Assembly: GCF_021266465.1 (NCBI RefSeq)
Contig: NZ_CP089848.1
Coordinates: forward strand, 3,162,001 to 3,226,000
Length of the DNA stretch: 64,000 nucleotides
Reading direction: 5' to 3'
DNA from: Paralcaligenes sp. KSB-10
GTDB taxonomy: Bacteria > Pseudomonadota > Gammaproteobacteria > Burkholderiales > Burkholderiaceae_B
Below, piece by piece: positions 17,701-27,944 of this stretch. A program made the position numbers and the translations under genes. The notes under the pieces were generated by a model, which saw only the letters and a program-made list of their open reading frames with translations, searched no databases and had not been told where the DNA came from. Every line of letters starts with the position of its first letter. Position 1 is the first letter of the stretch.

Positions 17701-19500
17701 CGTTCACGCATCAAGCAAATCGCGTCGGGGCGTTTCGGCGTTTCGGCCGAATACCTGTCCAGCGCCGACCAGATCCAGATCAAAATGGCTCAAGGCGCCA
17801 AGCCGGGCGAAGGCGGCCAGTTGCCCGGACACAAGGTGTCCGATTACATCGCCAAGCTGCGCTACTCGGTGCCCGGCGTAGGCCTGATCTCGCCTCCGCC
17901 GCATCACGACATTTACTCCATCGAAGATCTGGCGCAGCTTATTCACGACCTGAAGAACGTCAATTCGTCCGCCTCGGTCTCGGTCAAGCTCGTCTCCGAA
18001 GTCGGTGTCGGCACTGTTGCAACAGGCGTGGCCAAAGCCAAGGCTGACCACGTCGTCATCGCCGGCCACGATGGCGGCACCGGCGCTTCGCCCGTATCGT
18101 CGATCAAGCATGCCGGCACGCCCTGGGAACTGGGCCTGGCCGAAACGCAGCAGACGCTGGTGCTCAACAACCTGCGCAGCCGCATCCGCGTACAGGCCGA
18201 CGGCCAAATGAAAACCGGCCGCGACGTAGCCATCGGCGCCCTGCTTGGGGCCGACGAATTCGGTTTCGCCACCGCGCCGCTGGTCGTCGAAGGCTGCATC
18301 ATGATGCGCAAATGCCACCTGAACACCTGCCCGGTCGGGGTGGCCACGCAAGACCCTCAATTGCGCAAGAAATTCCAGGGCAAGCCCGAGCACGTGGTGA
18401 ACTACTTCTTCTTTGTTGCGGAAGAGGTTCGCGAAATCATGGCTCAGCTCGGCATCCGCTCGTTCAACGAATTGATCGGGCGTGTCGATCTGCTCGACAT
18501 GCGCAATGGCATAGAGCACTGGAAAGCGCAGGGCCTGGATTTTTCCCGCGTATTCCACCAGGTTGACTCGGCAGCCGGGCGCTATCAAACCGAAGAACAG
18601 GATCACGGCCTGGCCAAGGCGCTCGACCATCTGCTCATCGAACGCAGCAAGGGCGCCATCGAACACGGCGAAAAAGTATCCTTCATTACACCCGTGCGCA
18701 ACCGCAACCGCACCATCGGCGCCATGCTGTCGGGGGTCATTGCCAAGCGCTATGGCCACGAGGGCCTGCCCGACGACACCATACACATTCAGTGCAATGG
18801 CGCCGCCGGCCAGAGTTTCGGCGCCTTCCTGGCCCACGGCATCACGCTCGATCTGGTTGGCGAAGCCAACGATTATGTGGGCAAGGGCCTGTCGGGCGGC
18901 CGCATTATCGTGCGTTCGCCCAATGACTTCCGCGGCTTCGGCCCCGACCACATCATCGCCGGCAATACCGTGTTATACGGTGCGCTGGCCGGCGAAGCCT
19001 ATTTCAATGGCGTCGCGGGCGAGCGCTTTGCGGTGCGCAATTCGGGCGCGGCGGCGGTCGTCGAGGGCACCGGCGACCACGGCTGCGAATACATGACCGG
19101 CGGCACCGTGGTGGTGCTGGGCGAAACCGGGCGCAACTTTGCGGCGGGCATGTCGGGGGGAGTCGCCTATGTCTGGGATCCGCACAATACCTTCCGCGAA
19201 CACTGCAACCTGTCCATGGTCGAGCTCGAGCCCGTGCTCGCCCATGCCCAGCAGGTCGAAGCCAATGGCATCGACAGATGGCACAGCGCGGTGCGCGGCA
19301 GCGAGCGGGAAACCGACGAAACCATTTTGCGCCGCCTCATCGAGGACCACTACCGGTATACAGGCAGCTTCCGTTCACGCGACATACTCGGCGACTGGCA
19401 ACAGGCGCGCGGCACTTTCGTGAAAGTCATGCCGACCGACTACCGCCGTGCGCTGGGTGAAATGTGGCGCGCCAACAACCTGCAACAAATAGCCGCCTGA
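14773..19500 (+). CDS. gltB: Glutamate synthase (NADPH), large subunit
   Basis: 1575 residues. It transfers the glutamine amide to 2-oxoglutarate, giving two glutamates (GOGAT). The N-terminal class II glutamine amidotransferase begins after a short propeptide, with Cys38 in DACGVGF as the expected nucleophile after processing. The central domain, the FMN-binding synthase domain ([10 protein letters not shown] near residue 1100) and the 3Fe-4S cluster cysteines in [16 protein letters not shown] follow, and the beta-helical GXGXG domain closes the protein ([11 protein letters not shown]). The stop is 10 bp before gltD, so the two form an operon. Confidence 0.97.
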   Translation: MSQIPTPSGSSEAAIDATRIGLPPAQGLYSPENEHDACGVGFVAHIKGRKSHSIIQQGLKILENLDHRGAVGADKLMGDGAGILIQIPDALYRQDLAAQGIELPPPDEYGMAMVFLPKEMASRLACQQELERAVRDEGQVVLGWRDVPVDTEMPMSPAVRACEPVIRQLFIGRGPDIMVPDALERKLYVIRKTASHAIQHMRLAHGQEYFVPSISVRTVVYKGLLLADQVGRYYRDLADTRAVSALAMVHQRFSTNTFPAWPLAHPYRMIAHNGEINTVKGNFNWLRAREGAMHSAVLGDDLPKLYPIVYEGQSDTATFDNCLELLVMSGYSLAHAMMMMIPEAWEQHTNMDAHRRAFYEYHAAMMEPWDGPAAVAFTDGRQIGATLDRNGLRPARYLITDDDMVVLASEAGTLSIPEHRIVKKWRLQPGKMFLIDLQQGRIIDDAEIKSQLANSRPYGQWIERLRLKLESLPAQKIAEAPAQAASLLDRQQAFGWTQEDFKFILEPMARNGEEVTGSMGNDAPLAVLSNRAKPFYNYFRQLFAQVTNPPIDPIREQMVMSLVSFIGPKPNLLDINNVNPPLRLEVAQPVLDFAAMAQIRNIEHITSHKFRTFELDITYPAIWGREGIEACIAGLCSNAADAVRSGYNILLVSDRKIDSERVAIPALLATSAIHQHLIRAGLRTNTGLIVETGSAREVHHFALLGGYGAEAIHPYLALESLSTLDNPEQAIKYYIKAIDKGLNKVMSKMGISTYMSYTGAQIFEAVGLQSKLVDQYFTGTPSNIQGIGIFEVAEEALRLHKAAFGDDPVLKNALDEGGDYAFRIRGEEHMWTPDSIAKLQHATKANNYSTYKEYAQLINDQSRRHMTLRGLFEFKVDPARAIPLSEVEPAKEIVKRFASGAMSLGSISTEAHTVMAVAMNRLGGKSNTGEGGEDELRYRDEMRAGKSTIKKGDTLASLLGSDRVEANVPLEAGDSLRSRIKQIASGRFGVSAEYLSSADQIQIKMAQGAKPGEGGQLPGHKVSDYIAKLRYSVPGVGLISPPPHHDIYSIEDLAQLIHDLKNVNSSASVSVKLVSEVGVGTVATGVAKAKADHVVIAGHDGGTGASPVSSIKHAGTPWELGLAETQQTLVLNNLRSRIRVQADGQMKTGRDVAIGALLGADEFGFATAPLVVEGCIMMRKCHLNTCPVGVATQDPQLRKKFQGKPEHVVNYFFFVAEEVREIMAQLGIRSFNELIGRVDLLDMRNGIEHWKAQGLDFSRVFHQVDSAAGRYQTEEQDHGLAKALDHLLIERSKGAIEHGEKVSFITPVRNRNRTIGAMLSGVIAKRYGHEGLPDDTIHIQCNGAAGQSFGAFLAHGITLDLVGEANDYVGKGLSGGRIIVRSPNDFRGFGPDHIIAGNTVLYGALAGEAYFNGVAGERFAVRNSGAAAVVEGTGDHGCEYMTGGTVVVLGETGRNFAAGMSGGVAYVWDPHNTFREHCNLSMVELEPVLAHAQQVEANGIDRWHSAVRGSERETDETILRRLIEDHYRYTGSFRSRDILGDWQQARGTFVKVMPTDYRRALGEMWRANNLQQIAA

Positions 19501-19510
19501 GGACGAGAGC

Positions 19511-20974
<1,464 letters not shown>

Positions 20975-20999
20975 ACCCTGGATATCTGTTCCGTTTATA

Positions 21000-21025
21000 C
21001 CGGCTACCCCTAGGTAGCCGGTTTT
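21000..21025 (+). terminator. Rho-independent terminator after gltD
   Basis: An 8-bp stem CCGGCTAC / GTAGCCGG with a 6-nt loop, followed by TTTT. It lies 25 bp after the gltD stop and 18 bp before the chromate-transporter start. Confidence 0.85.
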
Positions 21026-21042
21026 CAATTTCGGCAAAGAAC

Positions 21043-21618
21043 ATGGCTACCGAACCTGCTGTGCCCCGACCCAGCCCACTGCAGATATTCTGGGCATTTT
21101 CCCGCATAGGCCTGACCAGTTTCGGCGGCGGCCTGAGCGGCTGGCTGATGCGGGAATTCGTGCACCAGCGGCGCTGGATTTCCGAAGAGGAATTTTTAAG
21201 CGGGCTGGCCCTTTCCCAGGCCTTTCCGGGTGTGAATGTGGTGAATCTTTCCATCTGGATCGGTTATAAGCTGTGCGGCGGCAAGGGAGCCCTGGCGGCC
21301 TCTGTGGGGATGGTGGTGCCCTCCATGTTCCTGGCCATTGCCCTGGCGGCGATCTTTTCACGGCTCACTCAATCGCAAAATATGCATCTCGCGCTGGCGG
21401 GCATTGCCGCGGCGGCCATAGGCCTGTCGCTGGAAATGGGCCTGCGCGCGGCCAAACGCGCGGTCAATGGCCTGCTGCCGACGTTGATCGTGGTGGGCAC
21501 TTTCGGCTTTATTTTTCTCTTGAATTTGCCTCTGATCTGGGTGGTGCTGTGCGCGGCCCCCTGCTCCGTCGCGATTGCCTATTACCGGCTGCGGCGCCGC
21601 ATGCCGCGCTCTTCATAA
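21043..21618 (+). CDS. Chromate transporter family protein, N-terminal half-type
   Basis: 191 residues; a short-chain CHR protein. The opening FWAFSRIGLTSFGGGLSGWLMREFV and the SGLALSQAFPGVNVVNLSIWIGY segment are the conserved first half of ChrA, followed by several hydrophobic segments. A second short CHR protein begins 42 bp downstream, so the two probably form a heteromeric pair instead of one fused ChrA. The family exports chromate by antiport; the natural substrate of such housekeeping pairs is often unproven. Confidence 0.88.
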   Translation: MATEPAVPRPSPLQIFWAFSRIGLTSFGGGLSGWLMREFVHQRRWISEEEFLSGLALSQAFPGVNVVNLSIWIGYKLCGGKGALAASVGMVVPSMFLAIALAAIFSRLTQSQNMHLALAGIAAAAIGLSLEMGLRAAKRAVNGLLPTLIVVGTFGFIFLLNLPLIWVVLCAAPCSVAIAYYRLRRRMPRSS

Positions 21619-21660
21619 ATCACATATCTATTACTATCCACGCAGCCAGCAACAAGCCCA

Positions 21661-22185
21661 ATGATCGATACCCTAATCAATCTGTTCAAGGTTTTCGCGC
21701 CGCTGTCATTTTTGACGGTCGGGGGCGGGCAAAGCATTATTCCGGCGATACATCGGGAATCGGTCGAGGTTTATAAGTGGATCGATAATTCGCAGTTTCT
21801 TGATCTGTTTGCGCTTTCGCGCCTGATACCCGGCCCCAGGTCGCTATTGGTGACTTTGATCGGCTGGGATGCGGCGGGGATGATGGGGGCCCTGGTGGCT
21901 TCTTTTGCTATTTTCGTTCCGGCGGCGATGCTGGTGTATTACCTGGCGAAGTTGTGGGCGCGCTATGAGAGTACTTTGTTGATCAAGGCGATTGAAGAGG
22001 GGCTGATTCCTGTGGCGGCGGGGATGATTCTGGCGGCCACGGGCACTATTCTGAAAGCGGCGGAGGGCGGGATATGGGCTTGGGGGGTGGCTATTGTTTC
22101 GACGCTGCTGCTGATGTATACGCGGGTCAGTCCGTTTTTGCTGCTTGGGGTGGGGGCTGTGTTGTTTTTGCTTGTGCGGCCTTGA
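21661..22185 (+). CDS. Chromate transporter family protein, second half-type
   Basis: 174 residues with the companion CHR pattern: LINLFKVFAPLSFLTVGGGQSIIPAIHRE, FALSRLIPGPRSLLVTLIGW, then hydrophobic helices to the end. It pairs with the preceding gene; expression is expected from the same transcript. Third-codon-position choices become less strict near its end (runs of G), but the frame is intact. Confidence 0.86.
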   Translation: MIDTLINLFKVFAPLSFLTVGGGQSIIPAIHRESVEVYKWIDNSQFLDLFALSRLIPGPRSLLVTLIGWDAAGMMGALVASFAIFVPAAMLVYYLAKLWARYESTLLIKAIEEGLIPVAAGMILAATGTILKAAEGGIWAWGVAIVSTLLLMYTRVSPFLLLGVGAVLFLLVRP

Positions 22186-22256
22186 AGGGATCGTGCGCGT
22201 TTTTCCTCTGAAGGGGCGCCATTTGCGGCGGGGGGTGTGTTTTTATACAGCCGGGA

Positions 22257-22262
22257 TACAAT
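22257..22262 (+). promoter_or_regulatory. Candidate -10 box upstream of mlaF
   Basis: GATACAATGC contains TACAAT 80 bp before the mlaF start. The expected -35 position has no good match. The gap 22186-22342 shows nothing else recognisable. Confidence 0.25.
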
Positions 22263-22342
22263 GCTAAGCTGTCAATTTGAGGCCACTCGATGCATGCTCT
22301 CGTTGCGCCATCCTGCGTACCTTCCAATATGAGACTAGTTTT

Positions 22343-23179
22343 ATGAGTTCCAGCGCTGATCTCCGTCCCGACCATGCGATTCTGCAGTTTCGCGGCGTGA
22401 CATTGGGATACGGCGATTTCACTGTGCTGAGCGACGTCAATCTCGAGGTTCATCGCGGTCAGGTCGTGGCCATGATGGGGGGCTCGGGCTCGGGCAAGAC
22501 GACTTTGCTGCGCGGGGCGACTGGGCAGTTGGCCCCTCAGGCTGGAACCATCTCCGTTTTCGATCAGGATATCGCCCATGTGTCGGGTGATACGCTGCGC
22601 GAGCTGCGGCAGCGCATGGGTGTGCTGTTTCAGCAAGGTGCGCTGTTTACCGATCTGGATGTCTTTGAAAACGTGGCGTTTCCCTTGCGCGAACATACCC
22701 GGCGGCCGGAAAAGGAAATCGTCGAGCTGGTGCTCGATAAGCTGGATGCCGTGGGCCTGCGCGCGGCGGCGCATTTGAAGGTTTCCGAAATTTCCGGCGG
22801 TATGGCGCGCCGCGTGGCGCTGGCCAGGGCGATTGTGCTGGAACCCGAACTTGTTTTATACGATGAGCCTTTTGCGGGCCTGGATCCGATTTCCCTGGGC
22901 ATTACCGCCAAGCTCATACGTACGCTCACCGACAGGCTGAATTGCGCCTCGGTTCTGATTACCCACGATGTGGCGGAGTCTTTCGCAATCGCTGATCTGG
23001 TTTATATGGTCGGGCAGGGCCGGATGATCGCCAGCGGCACGCCCGAACAGCTTTCAAACGCCCAGGATCCCTACGTGCAGCAATTCCTCAAGGGCGATCC
23101 CGACGGCCCCATTGCGTTTCATTACCCGGAAACCCCCGCGTTCCAGAAATGGCTGGGGCAACACGGAGCACGTCCATGA
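22343..23179 (+). CDS. mlaF: Phospholipid ABC transporter ATP-binding protein MlaF
   Basis: 278 residues. Walker A GGSGSGKTTLL, signature SEISGGMARRVALARAI, Walker B LVLYDEPFAGLDPIS and the switch HDV are all present. It powers the Mla system, which moves phospholipids between inner and outer membrane and keeps outer-membrane lipid asymmetry. The ATG at 22343 gives the conserved N terminus. The stop overlaps mlaE (ATGA). First gene of mlaFEDAC. Confidence 0.95.
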   Translation: MSSSADLRPDHAILQFRGVTLGYGDFTVLSDVNLEVHRGQVVAMMGGSGSGKTTLLRGATGQLAPQAGTISVFDQDIAHVSGDTLRELRQRMGVLFQQGALFTDLDVFENVAFPLREHTRRPEKEIVELVLDKLDAVGLRAAAHLKVSEISGGMARRVALARAIVLEPELVLYDEPFAGLDPISLGITAKLIRTLTDRLNCASVLITHDVAESFAIADLVYMVGQGRMIASGTPEQLSNAQDPYVQQFLKGDPDGPIAFHYPETPAFQKWLGQHGARP

Positions 23180-23964
23180 GGTCGCCCGCCGCCGTCATTA
23201 CGTCCCTTGGCCATGCCGTACGGGTGCGCGTTACCGGCCTGGGTGCCTATGCCCGCCTGCTGGGCGGCATATTGGCCCGCAGCAGTCTGCTGGTTAAGCG
23301 TCCGGGGCTGGTTTCGCAGCAAGTGCATTTCATCGGCAATTATTCGCTTCTGATCATTGCCGTCTCGGGCTTGTTCGTGGGCTTTGTGCTGGGTCTGCAA
23401 GGTTATTACACGCTTAATCGCTACGGCTCCGAAGAGGCGCTCGGCCTGTTGGTCGCCCTGTCGTTGACGCGTGAGCTGGGTCCGGTCGTAACCGCCCTGC
23501 TCTTCGCCGGCCGCGCCGGGACTTCGCTTACAGCGGAAATCGGGCTGATGAAGGCTGGCGAGCAGCTCGCCGCCATGGAGGTCATGGCTGTCGATCCCAT
23601 ACGCCGCGTGCTGGTGCCGCGCTTCTGGGGCGGGGTCATCGCCATGCCGATCCTGGCGGCGGTGTTTTCCATGGTCGGCATCATCGGCGGATGGTTTGTC
23701 GGCGTGGTGCTGATCGGCATCGATCCGGGTGCTTTCTGGTCGCAAATGCAAAACGGCGTCGATATCTTCAACGACATCGCCAACGGCGTCATCAAAAGCC
23801 TGGTCTTCGGCATCGCGGTAACGCTTATAGCGCTCTACGAAGGATGGAACGCCAAACCGACGCCCGAAGGCGTTGCCCGCGCCACGACCCGCACGGTGGT
23901 GAACGGCGCGCTGGTGGTGCTCGGGCTCGACTTCCTGTTGACCGCCCTGATGTTTAGCAATTGA
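23176..23964 (+). CDS. mlaE: Phospholipid ABC transporter permease MlaE
   Basis: 262 residues, about five to six membrane segments. The family pattern ELGPVVTALLFAGRAGTSLTAEIGLMKAGEQLAAMEVM and DPIRRVLVPRFWGG is clear. It is the inner-membrane permease of the Mla complex, working with MlaF and MlaD. The ATG overlaps the mlaF stop. Confidence 0.95.
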   Translation: MRSPAAVITSLGHAVRVRVTGLGAYARLLGGILARSSLLVKRPGLVSQQVHFIGNYSLLIIAVSGLFVGFVLGLQGYYTLNRYGSEEALGLLVALSLTRELGPVVTALLFAGRAGTSLTAEIGLMKAGEQLAAMEVMAVDPIRRVLVPRFWGGVIAMPILAAVFSMVGIIGGWFVGVVLIGIDPGAFWSQMQNGVDIFNDIANGVIKSLVFGIAVTLIALYEGWNAKPTPEGVARATTRTVVNGALVVLGLDFLLTALMFSN

Positions 23965-23982
23965 AAAATAGACGGAATAATC

Positions 23983-24504
23983 ATGACGCGTGAAAAAACT
24001 GATTTCTGGGTTGGGCTGTTCGTACTGCTGGGAGCCATTGCCCTGGTTTTCCTGGCATTGCGTGCCGGCAACCTGAGCTCATTTTCGTTTGCTCCCACCT
24101 ACCAGGTCCAGGCGCATTTCGACAATCTTGGCGGGCTGAAAATTCGCGCGCCGGTCAAAAGCAGCGGCGTGGTGGTCGGGCGCGTGGCAAATATCGCCTT
24201 CGACAACCAGCGTTTCCAGGCCGTGGCCACGCTCGATCTCAACAAGCAATACCAGTTTCCCGACGATTCATCGGCTTCGATCCTGACTTCGGGCCTGCTG
24301 GGCGAGCAGTATGTCGGCCTGACCCCTGGCGGCGACGACAAGATGCTGGCTCAGAACAGCCAGATCAAATACACGCAAAGCGCCGTTGTTCTTGAAGAAC
24401 TCATCAGCAAATTCCTGTACAGTTCCGCCAGCAAGGAAGGTACGGCCAAGGACAGCACGACCCATAAAGAGGGTTCGGGCAGCGGCGAACCGGCAAAGCC
24501 CTAG
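23983..24504 (+). CDS. mlaD: Mla system MCE-domain protein MlaD
   Basis: 173 residues. One N-terminal membrane anchor (residues ~8-27) and a single MCE domain (~38-118) with the VKSSGVVVGRVANI and TSGLLGEQYVGLTPGG motifs; the C-terminal ~25 residues are low-complexity and charged (Ser/Gly/Lys). It forms the hexameric periplasmic ring over MlaFE through which lipids pass. Confidence 0.94.
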   Translation: MTREKTDFWVGLFVLLGAIALVFLALRAGNLSSFSFAPTYQVQAHFDNLGGLKIRAPVKSSGVVVGRVANIAFDNQRFQAVATLDLNKQYQFPDDSSASILTSGLLGEQYVGLTPGGDDKMLAQNSQIKYTQSAVVLEELISKFLYSSASKEGTAKDSTTHKEGSGSGEPAKP

Positions 24505-24540
24505 AATACAAAATGTAAATTAAAAATCAAAAGCACATTC

Positions 24541-25389
24541 ATGAATACTTCACACACCCCTACCTCCGCTCCCGCGCGGCGTTTCGCGCGCCTGGCCCCT
24601 GTACTGGCCATCGCAGCCATTGCGGCGGGCTGCGCCAGCGTACCTCACCCCAACCCCAACGACCCGTGGGAAAGCTACAACCGCGGCATGTACAAGTTCA
24701 ACGATACGGTCGACAAGGCGCTGATCAAGCCCGTCGCTTCAGGCTACGCGGCGATCACGCCCAAGCCTGTGCAAACCTGCGTGCACAATATCTTCAATAA
24801 CGTCTGGGACGTCTGGTCGGCCTTCAACAGCTTCATCCAGGGCCGCGGGCACGATTTTGTCAATACTCTCGGGCGCGTGCTGTTCAACTCGACCATGGGC
24901 CTGGGTGGATGTATCGACGTGGCCTCCATGAACGGCTCGAAACGCATCGAAAACGATTTCGGGGTAACACTGGGCGTATGGGGGCTCAAACCCGGCCCTT
25001 ATCTGGTACTGCCTCTGCTCGGACCCAGCTCGGTGCGCGACGGCGTGGGCAGGGCGGGCGACGTGTTCGGCGGCGCGGCAACCTATCTGTCGATCGGCGC
25101 CATCGACAACATTCCGTTACGAAATTCACTTGTTGGCATGGCATTTATCGACACACGCGCTAATCTTCTGGATACCGACAAGCTGGTCGACTCGGTGGCC
25201 CTTGATCGCTACAGCTTCATACGCGACGCCTATCTGCAACGCCGCAAGGCGATGGTGCAAGGGCACAAGGTTCGAATGAACAAAGATAATCTGCCGAACT
25301 ATTCCGATGACAACCTGCCTAATTACTCCGACGACGAAGCGCAACCCGCGACGCCGCCCGTAAAACCCGTCAACAAAACGGGGCAGTAA
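24541..25389 (+). CDS. mlaA: Outer-membrane lipoprotein MlaA (VacJ)
   Basis: 282 residues. The lipobox AAGC ends the signal peptide around residue 31. The MlaA core follows: DPWESYNRGMYKFND, the NIFNNVWDVWSAFNSFIQG helix, FGVTLGVWGLKPGPYLVLPLLGPSSVRD. It pulls mislocalised phospholipids from the outer leaflet and passes them to MlaC. The C-terminal tail holds two copies of the octapeptide DNLPNYSD with differing codons, then a Pro-rich end; this looks like a lineage-specific extension. Confidence 0.95.
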   Translation: MNTSHTPTSAPARRFARLAPVLAIAAIAAGCASVPHPNPNDPWESYNRGMYKFNDTVDKALIKPVASGYAAITPKPVQTCVHNIFNNVWDVWSAFNSFIQGRGHDFVNTLGRVLFNSTMGLGGCIDVASMNGSKRIENDFGVTLGVWGLKPGPYLVLPLLGPSSVRDGVGRAGDVFGGAATYLSIGAIDNIPLRNSLVGMAFIDTRANLLDTDKLVDSVALDRYSFIRDAYLQRRKAMVQGHKVRMNKDNLPNYSDDNLPNYSDDEAQPATPPVKPVNKTGQ

Positions 25390-25401
25390 CCAGGAGCCTT
25401 T

Positions 25402-26043
25402 ATGCGTTTCAAACCATTTTCATTCTCCGCTCTGCAGCGCCTGTTCGCCATGACCCTGCTGGGTGCCGGGCTATGCGCCGCGGCGCACGCCAAAGAGGCG
25501 GTCGACCCCAACGGCGCCCCTCCGGCTTTCGTTCAGGCGGTCGGCAATAACGCGCTGGATGCCATCAAGCAATCGGCCGAGGCGAAACAGGGCAATCTTG
25601 CGAAGATCAACGAGCTCGTCAACGAATACGTACTGCCCTACGTCGATCTCGAAAAAACCACGCGGCTGGCGGCCGGACGCTACTGGCGCCAGGCCACACC
25701 CCAGCAACAGCAAAACCTGGTACAGGCTTTCAAGGGAACCCTGATCCGCACCTACAGCGGCGCACTCACCAAAGTCGACCAGAATTCAACTCTTACGATC
25801 GCGCCGTTCCGCGGCGACCCCAAGGCCGACGACGTGGTGGTGCGTTCGACGCTCACGCAGGGCAATGCGCCGTCTGTGGCCATCGACTACAGGCTTGAAA
25901 AGTCCCCTCAGGGCTGGAAAATCTACGACCTCAATGTCGAAGGAATCTGGCTCATCCAAAACTACCGCAACCAGTTTGCCGGCGAGATCGCGCAGAACGG
26001 CATCGATGGCCTGATCCAGGCATTGAACCAGCGTAACAAGTAG
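25402..26043 (+). CDS. mlaC: Periplasmic phospholipid-binding protein MlaC
   Basis: 213 residues. A signal peptide (residues ~1-30, ending AHA) precedes the MlaC fold: LVNEYVLPYVDLEKTTRLAAGRYWRQATPQQQQ and GWKIYDLNVEGIWLIQNYRNQF near the end. It ferries lipids between MlaA and MlaFED. Only 12 bp follow mlaA. No STAS-domain mlaB gene follows; the next gene 74 bp on is an unrelated ABC ATPase. Confidence 0.94.
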   Translation: MRFKPFSFSALQRLFAMTLLGAGLCAAAHAKEAVDPNGAPPAFVQAVGNNALDAIKQSAEAKQGNLAKINELVNEYVLPYVDLEKTTRLAAGRYWRQATPQQQQNLVQAFKGTLIRTYSGALTKVDQNSTLTIAPFRGDPKADDVVVRSTLTQGNAPSVAIDYRLEKSPQGWKIYDLNVEGIWLIQNYRNQFAGEIAQNGIDGLIQALNQRNK

Positions 26044-26116
26044 GCAAGTCGCCCGAGGCGGTGTTCCCCTATAATACTTAGCTTGGCTTCATCCCGAGCC
26101 AGGCTTTTCTATTATT

Positions 26117-26905
26117 ATGCCCGCCCTCACTCTAGATCACATATCAAAAACTTATCCACCCCGCTCGAGCGGCTGGAAAAAATGGTTTTCATCAACCCCT
26201 GCGGCAAAAGGCTTTCGGGCACTTGACGATGTCAGCCTAAGTGTCGAATACGGCGAATTCTTCGGCTTGCTTGGCCCCAATGGCGCCGGCAAAACCACGC
26301 TTATCTCGATTCTGGCCGGACTGGCGCGCGCCACTTCGGGCACAGCCAGCATTTGCGGCCACGACGTGGTGACCGACTATAAACAAACCCGGCGTTCGCT
26401 GGGCGTCGTGCCCCAGGAGATCGTCTACGACCCGTTCTTTACCGTGCGTGAAACCCTGCGCATACAGTCCGGCTACTTCGGCCTGCGCAACAACGACGAC
26501 TGGATCGACGAAATTCTCAGCAACCTGGGTCTGACCGACAAGGCCGACTCCAATATGCGCGCGCTGTCGGGAGGCATGAAGCGCCGCGTTCTGGTGGCGC
26601 AAGCCCTGGTCCACCGTCCGCCGGTCATTATTCTGGACGAACCCACAGCGGGCGTCGATGTCGACCTGCGCCGCACGCTGTGGGAATTCATCTCGCGCCT
26701 GAACAAGGCCGGACACACCATTTTGCTGACTACGCACTATCTTGAAGAAGCCGAAGCGCTGTGCGGGCGCATCGCCATGCTCAAGCACGGGCGCGTTGTC
26801 GCGCTCGACACCACGCAGGCCCTGCTGGCACGTGTGGGCGGCACCGACCTCGAAGACGCTTTTGTGCGCATCATGCACGACGATACGCTGGGCGTGGCGG
26901 CATGA
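26117..26905 (+). CDS. ABC-2 type transporter ATP-binding protein (YadG-like)
   Basis: 262 residues. Walker A GPNGAGKTTLI, signature ALSGGMKRRVLVAQAL, Walker B VIILDEPTAGVDVDL and the H-loop TTHYLEEAEAL. DrrA/YadG class of ABC-2 exporters. Its stop overlaps the permease start (ATGA), so the two make one exporter. The exported substrate is unknown; the pair sits between mla and ibaG/murA in this lineage, hinting at a cell-envelope role. Confidence 0.92.
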   Translation: MPALTLDHISKTYPPRSSGWKKWFSSTPAAKGFRALDDVSLSVEYGEFFGLLGPNGAGKTTLISILAGLARATSGTASICGHDVVTDYKQTRRSLGVVPQEIVYDPFFTVRETLRIQSGYFGLRNNDDWIDEILSNLGLTDKADSNMRALSGGMKRRVLVAQALVHRPPVIILDEPTAGVDVDLRRTLWEFISRLNKAGHTILLTTHYLEEAEALCGRIAMLKHGRVVALDTTQALLARVGGTDLEDAFVRIMHDDTLGVAA

Positions 26906-27693
26906 GCGTACCTGTTATCGCACCGCGCACCGATATGGGCTCAGGGTTCCCGACCCTGCTGCGCAAGGAATTATCGCGTTTCTGGAAAGTCAGCTTCCAG
27001 ACGATTGCGGCGCCGGTCCTGACGGCGCTGCTGTACCTGCTTGTGTTTGCCCATGTCCTGGAAGGCCGGGTCCAGGTGTACGGCACCGTGCCCTATACCG
27101 CCTTCCTGATTCCCGGCCTCATGATGATGAGCATGCTGCAAAACGCCTTTGCCAACCCCTCGTCATCGCTGATACAAAGCCGTATTACCGGCAATCTGGT
27201 GTTCATACTGCTGCCGCCCCTGTCGCACCGCGAAATCTTCAGCGCCTACCTGATCGCATCCATTGTGCGCGGCTTGTGCGTGGGAACCTGTGTCTGGCTG
27301 GTAGCCCTGTTTTTCATACCGCTGCCCCCCGCCAATGTGCTGTGGCTGCTGGTCTTTGCAATTCTGTCCTGCGGCATCATGGCCACGCTCGGGCTGATCG
27401 CCGGATTGTGGTCCGAAAAATTCGACCAACTCGCCGCCTTCCAGAACTTCCTGATCATGCCCGCCACCTTCCTGTCGGGTGTGTTCTACTCTATACACAG
27501 CCTGCCCAGCTTCTGGCAGGCCGTATCGCGCTGGAACCCCATTTTCTATACCATAGACGGCTTTCGCTACGGTTTCTTTGCGGTCTCCGATGTCTCGCCG
27601 TGGCACAGCCTGGCGGTCGTCAGCTGCGTATTCGCCATTCTCTGCTTCTGTACCCTACGCCTGTTAGCCAGCGGCTATAAACTCCGGAATTGA
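26902..27693 (+). CDS. ABC-2 type transporter permease (YadH-like)
   Basis: 263 residues with about six membrane helices and the ABC-2 signature near the end (FLIMPATFLSGVFYSIHSLPSFWQ ... NPIFYTIDGFRYGFF). The ATG at 26902 overlaps the ATPase stop; further upstream in-frame starts lie inside that gene. It is the membrane half of the exporter. Confidence 0.92.
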   Translation: MSVPVIAPRTDMGSGFPTLLRKELSRFWKVSFQTIAAPVLTALLYLLVFAHVLEGRVQVYGTVPYTAFLIPGLMMMSMLQNAFANPSSSLIQSRITGNLVFILLPPLSHREIFSAYLIASIVRGLCVGTCVWLVALFFIPLPPANVLWLLVFAILSCGIMATLGLIAGLWSEKFDQLAAFQNFLIMPATFLSGVFYSIHSLPSFWQAVSRWNPIFYTIDGFRYGFFAVSDVSPWHSLAVVSCVFAILCFCTLRLLASGYKLRN

Positions 27694-27695
27694 TC

Positions 27696-27944
27696 ATGCT
27701 GCCCACCCCTGAACAAATACGCCAATACATTGCCGACGGCCTCGCCTGCGAACACCTTGAAGTCCAGGGCGACGGTTCGCACTTCGAAGCCCTTATCGTC
27801 AGCCCGGCCTTCGAAGGCAAGCGGCTGATCGCGCGCCATCAACTGGTTTATGCGGCGCTCGGAGAACGCATGAAAGCCGAAGTCCACGCTCTGTCGATGC
27901 GCACCCTCACCCCTGACGAATACAAGGCCAGCCTGAATGGATAA
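27696..27944 (+). CDS. ibaG: BolA/IbaG-family protein
   Basis: 82 residues. A BolA-like fold with the conserved [37 protein letters not shown] core and a conserved His that can help bind a [2Fe-2S] cluster with a monothiol glutaredoxin. The ATG at 27696 is 2 bp after the permease stop; a TTG two codons earlier overlaps that stop. It overlaps murA by 8 bp, the ibaG-murA order known in many proteobacteria. Confidence 0.9.
   Translation: MLPTPEQIRQYIADGLACEHLEVQGDGSHFEALIVSPAFEGKRLIARHQLVYAALGERMKAEVHALSMRTLTPDEYKASLNG

Noticed and set aside
14722-18951. Very long minus-strand open frames (for example 14722-16596 and 17704-18951)
   Set aside because: They are antisense to gltB, which has a complete, recognisable protein; GC-rich third positions keep the opposite frame open.
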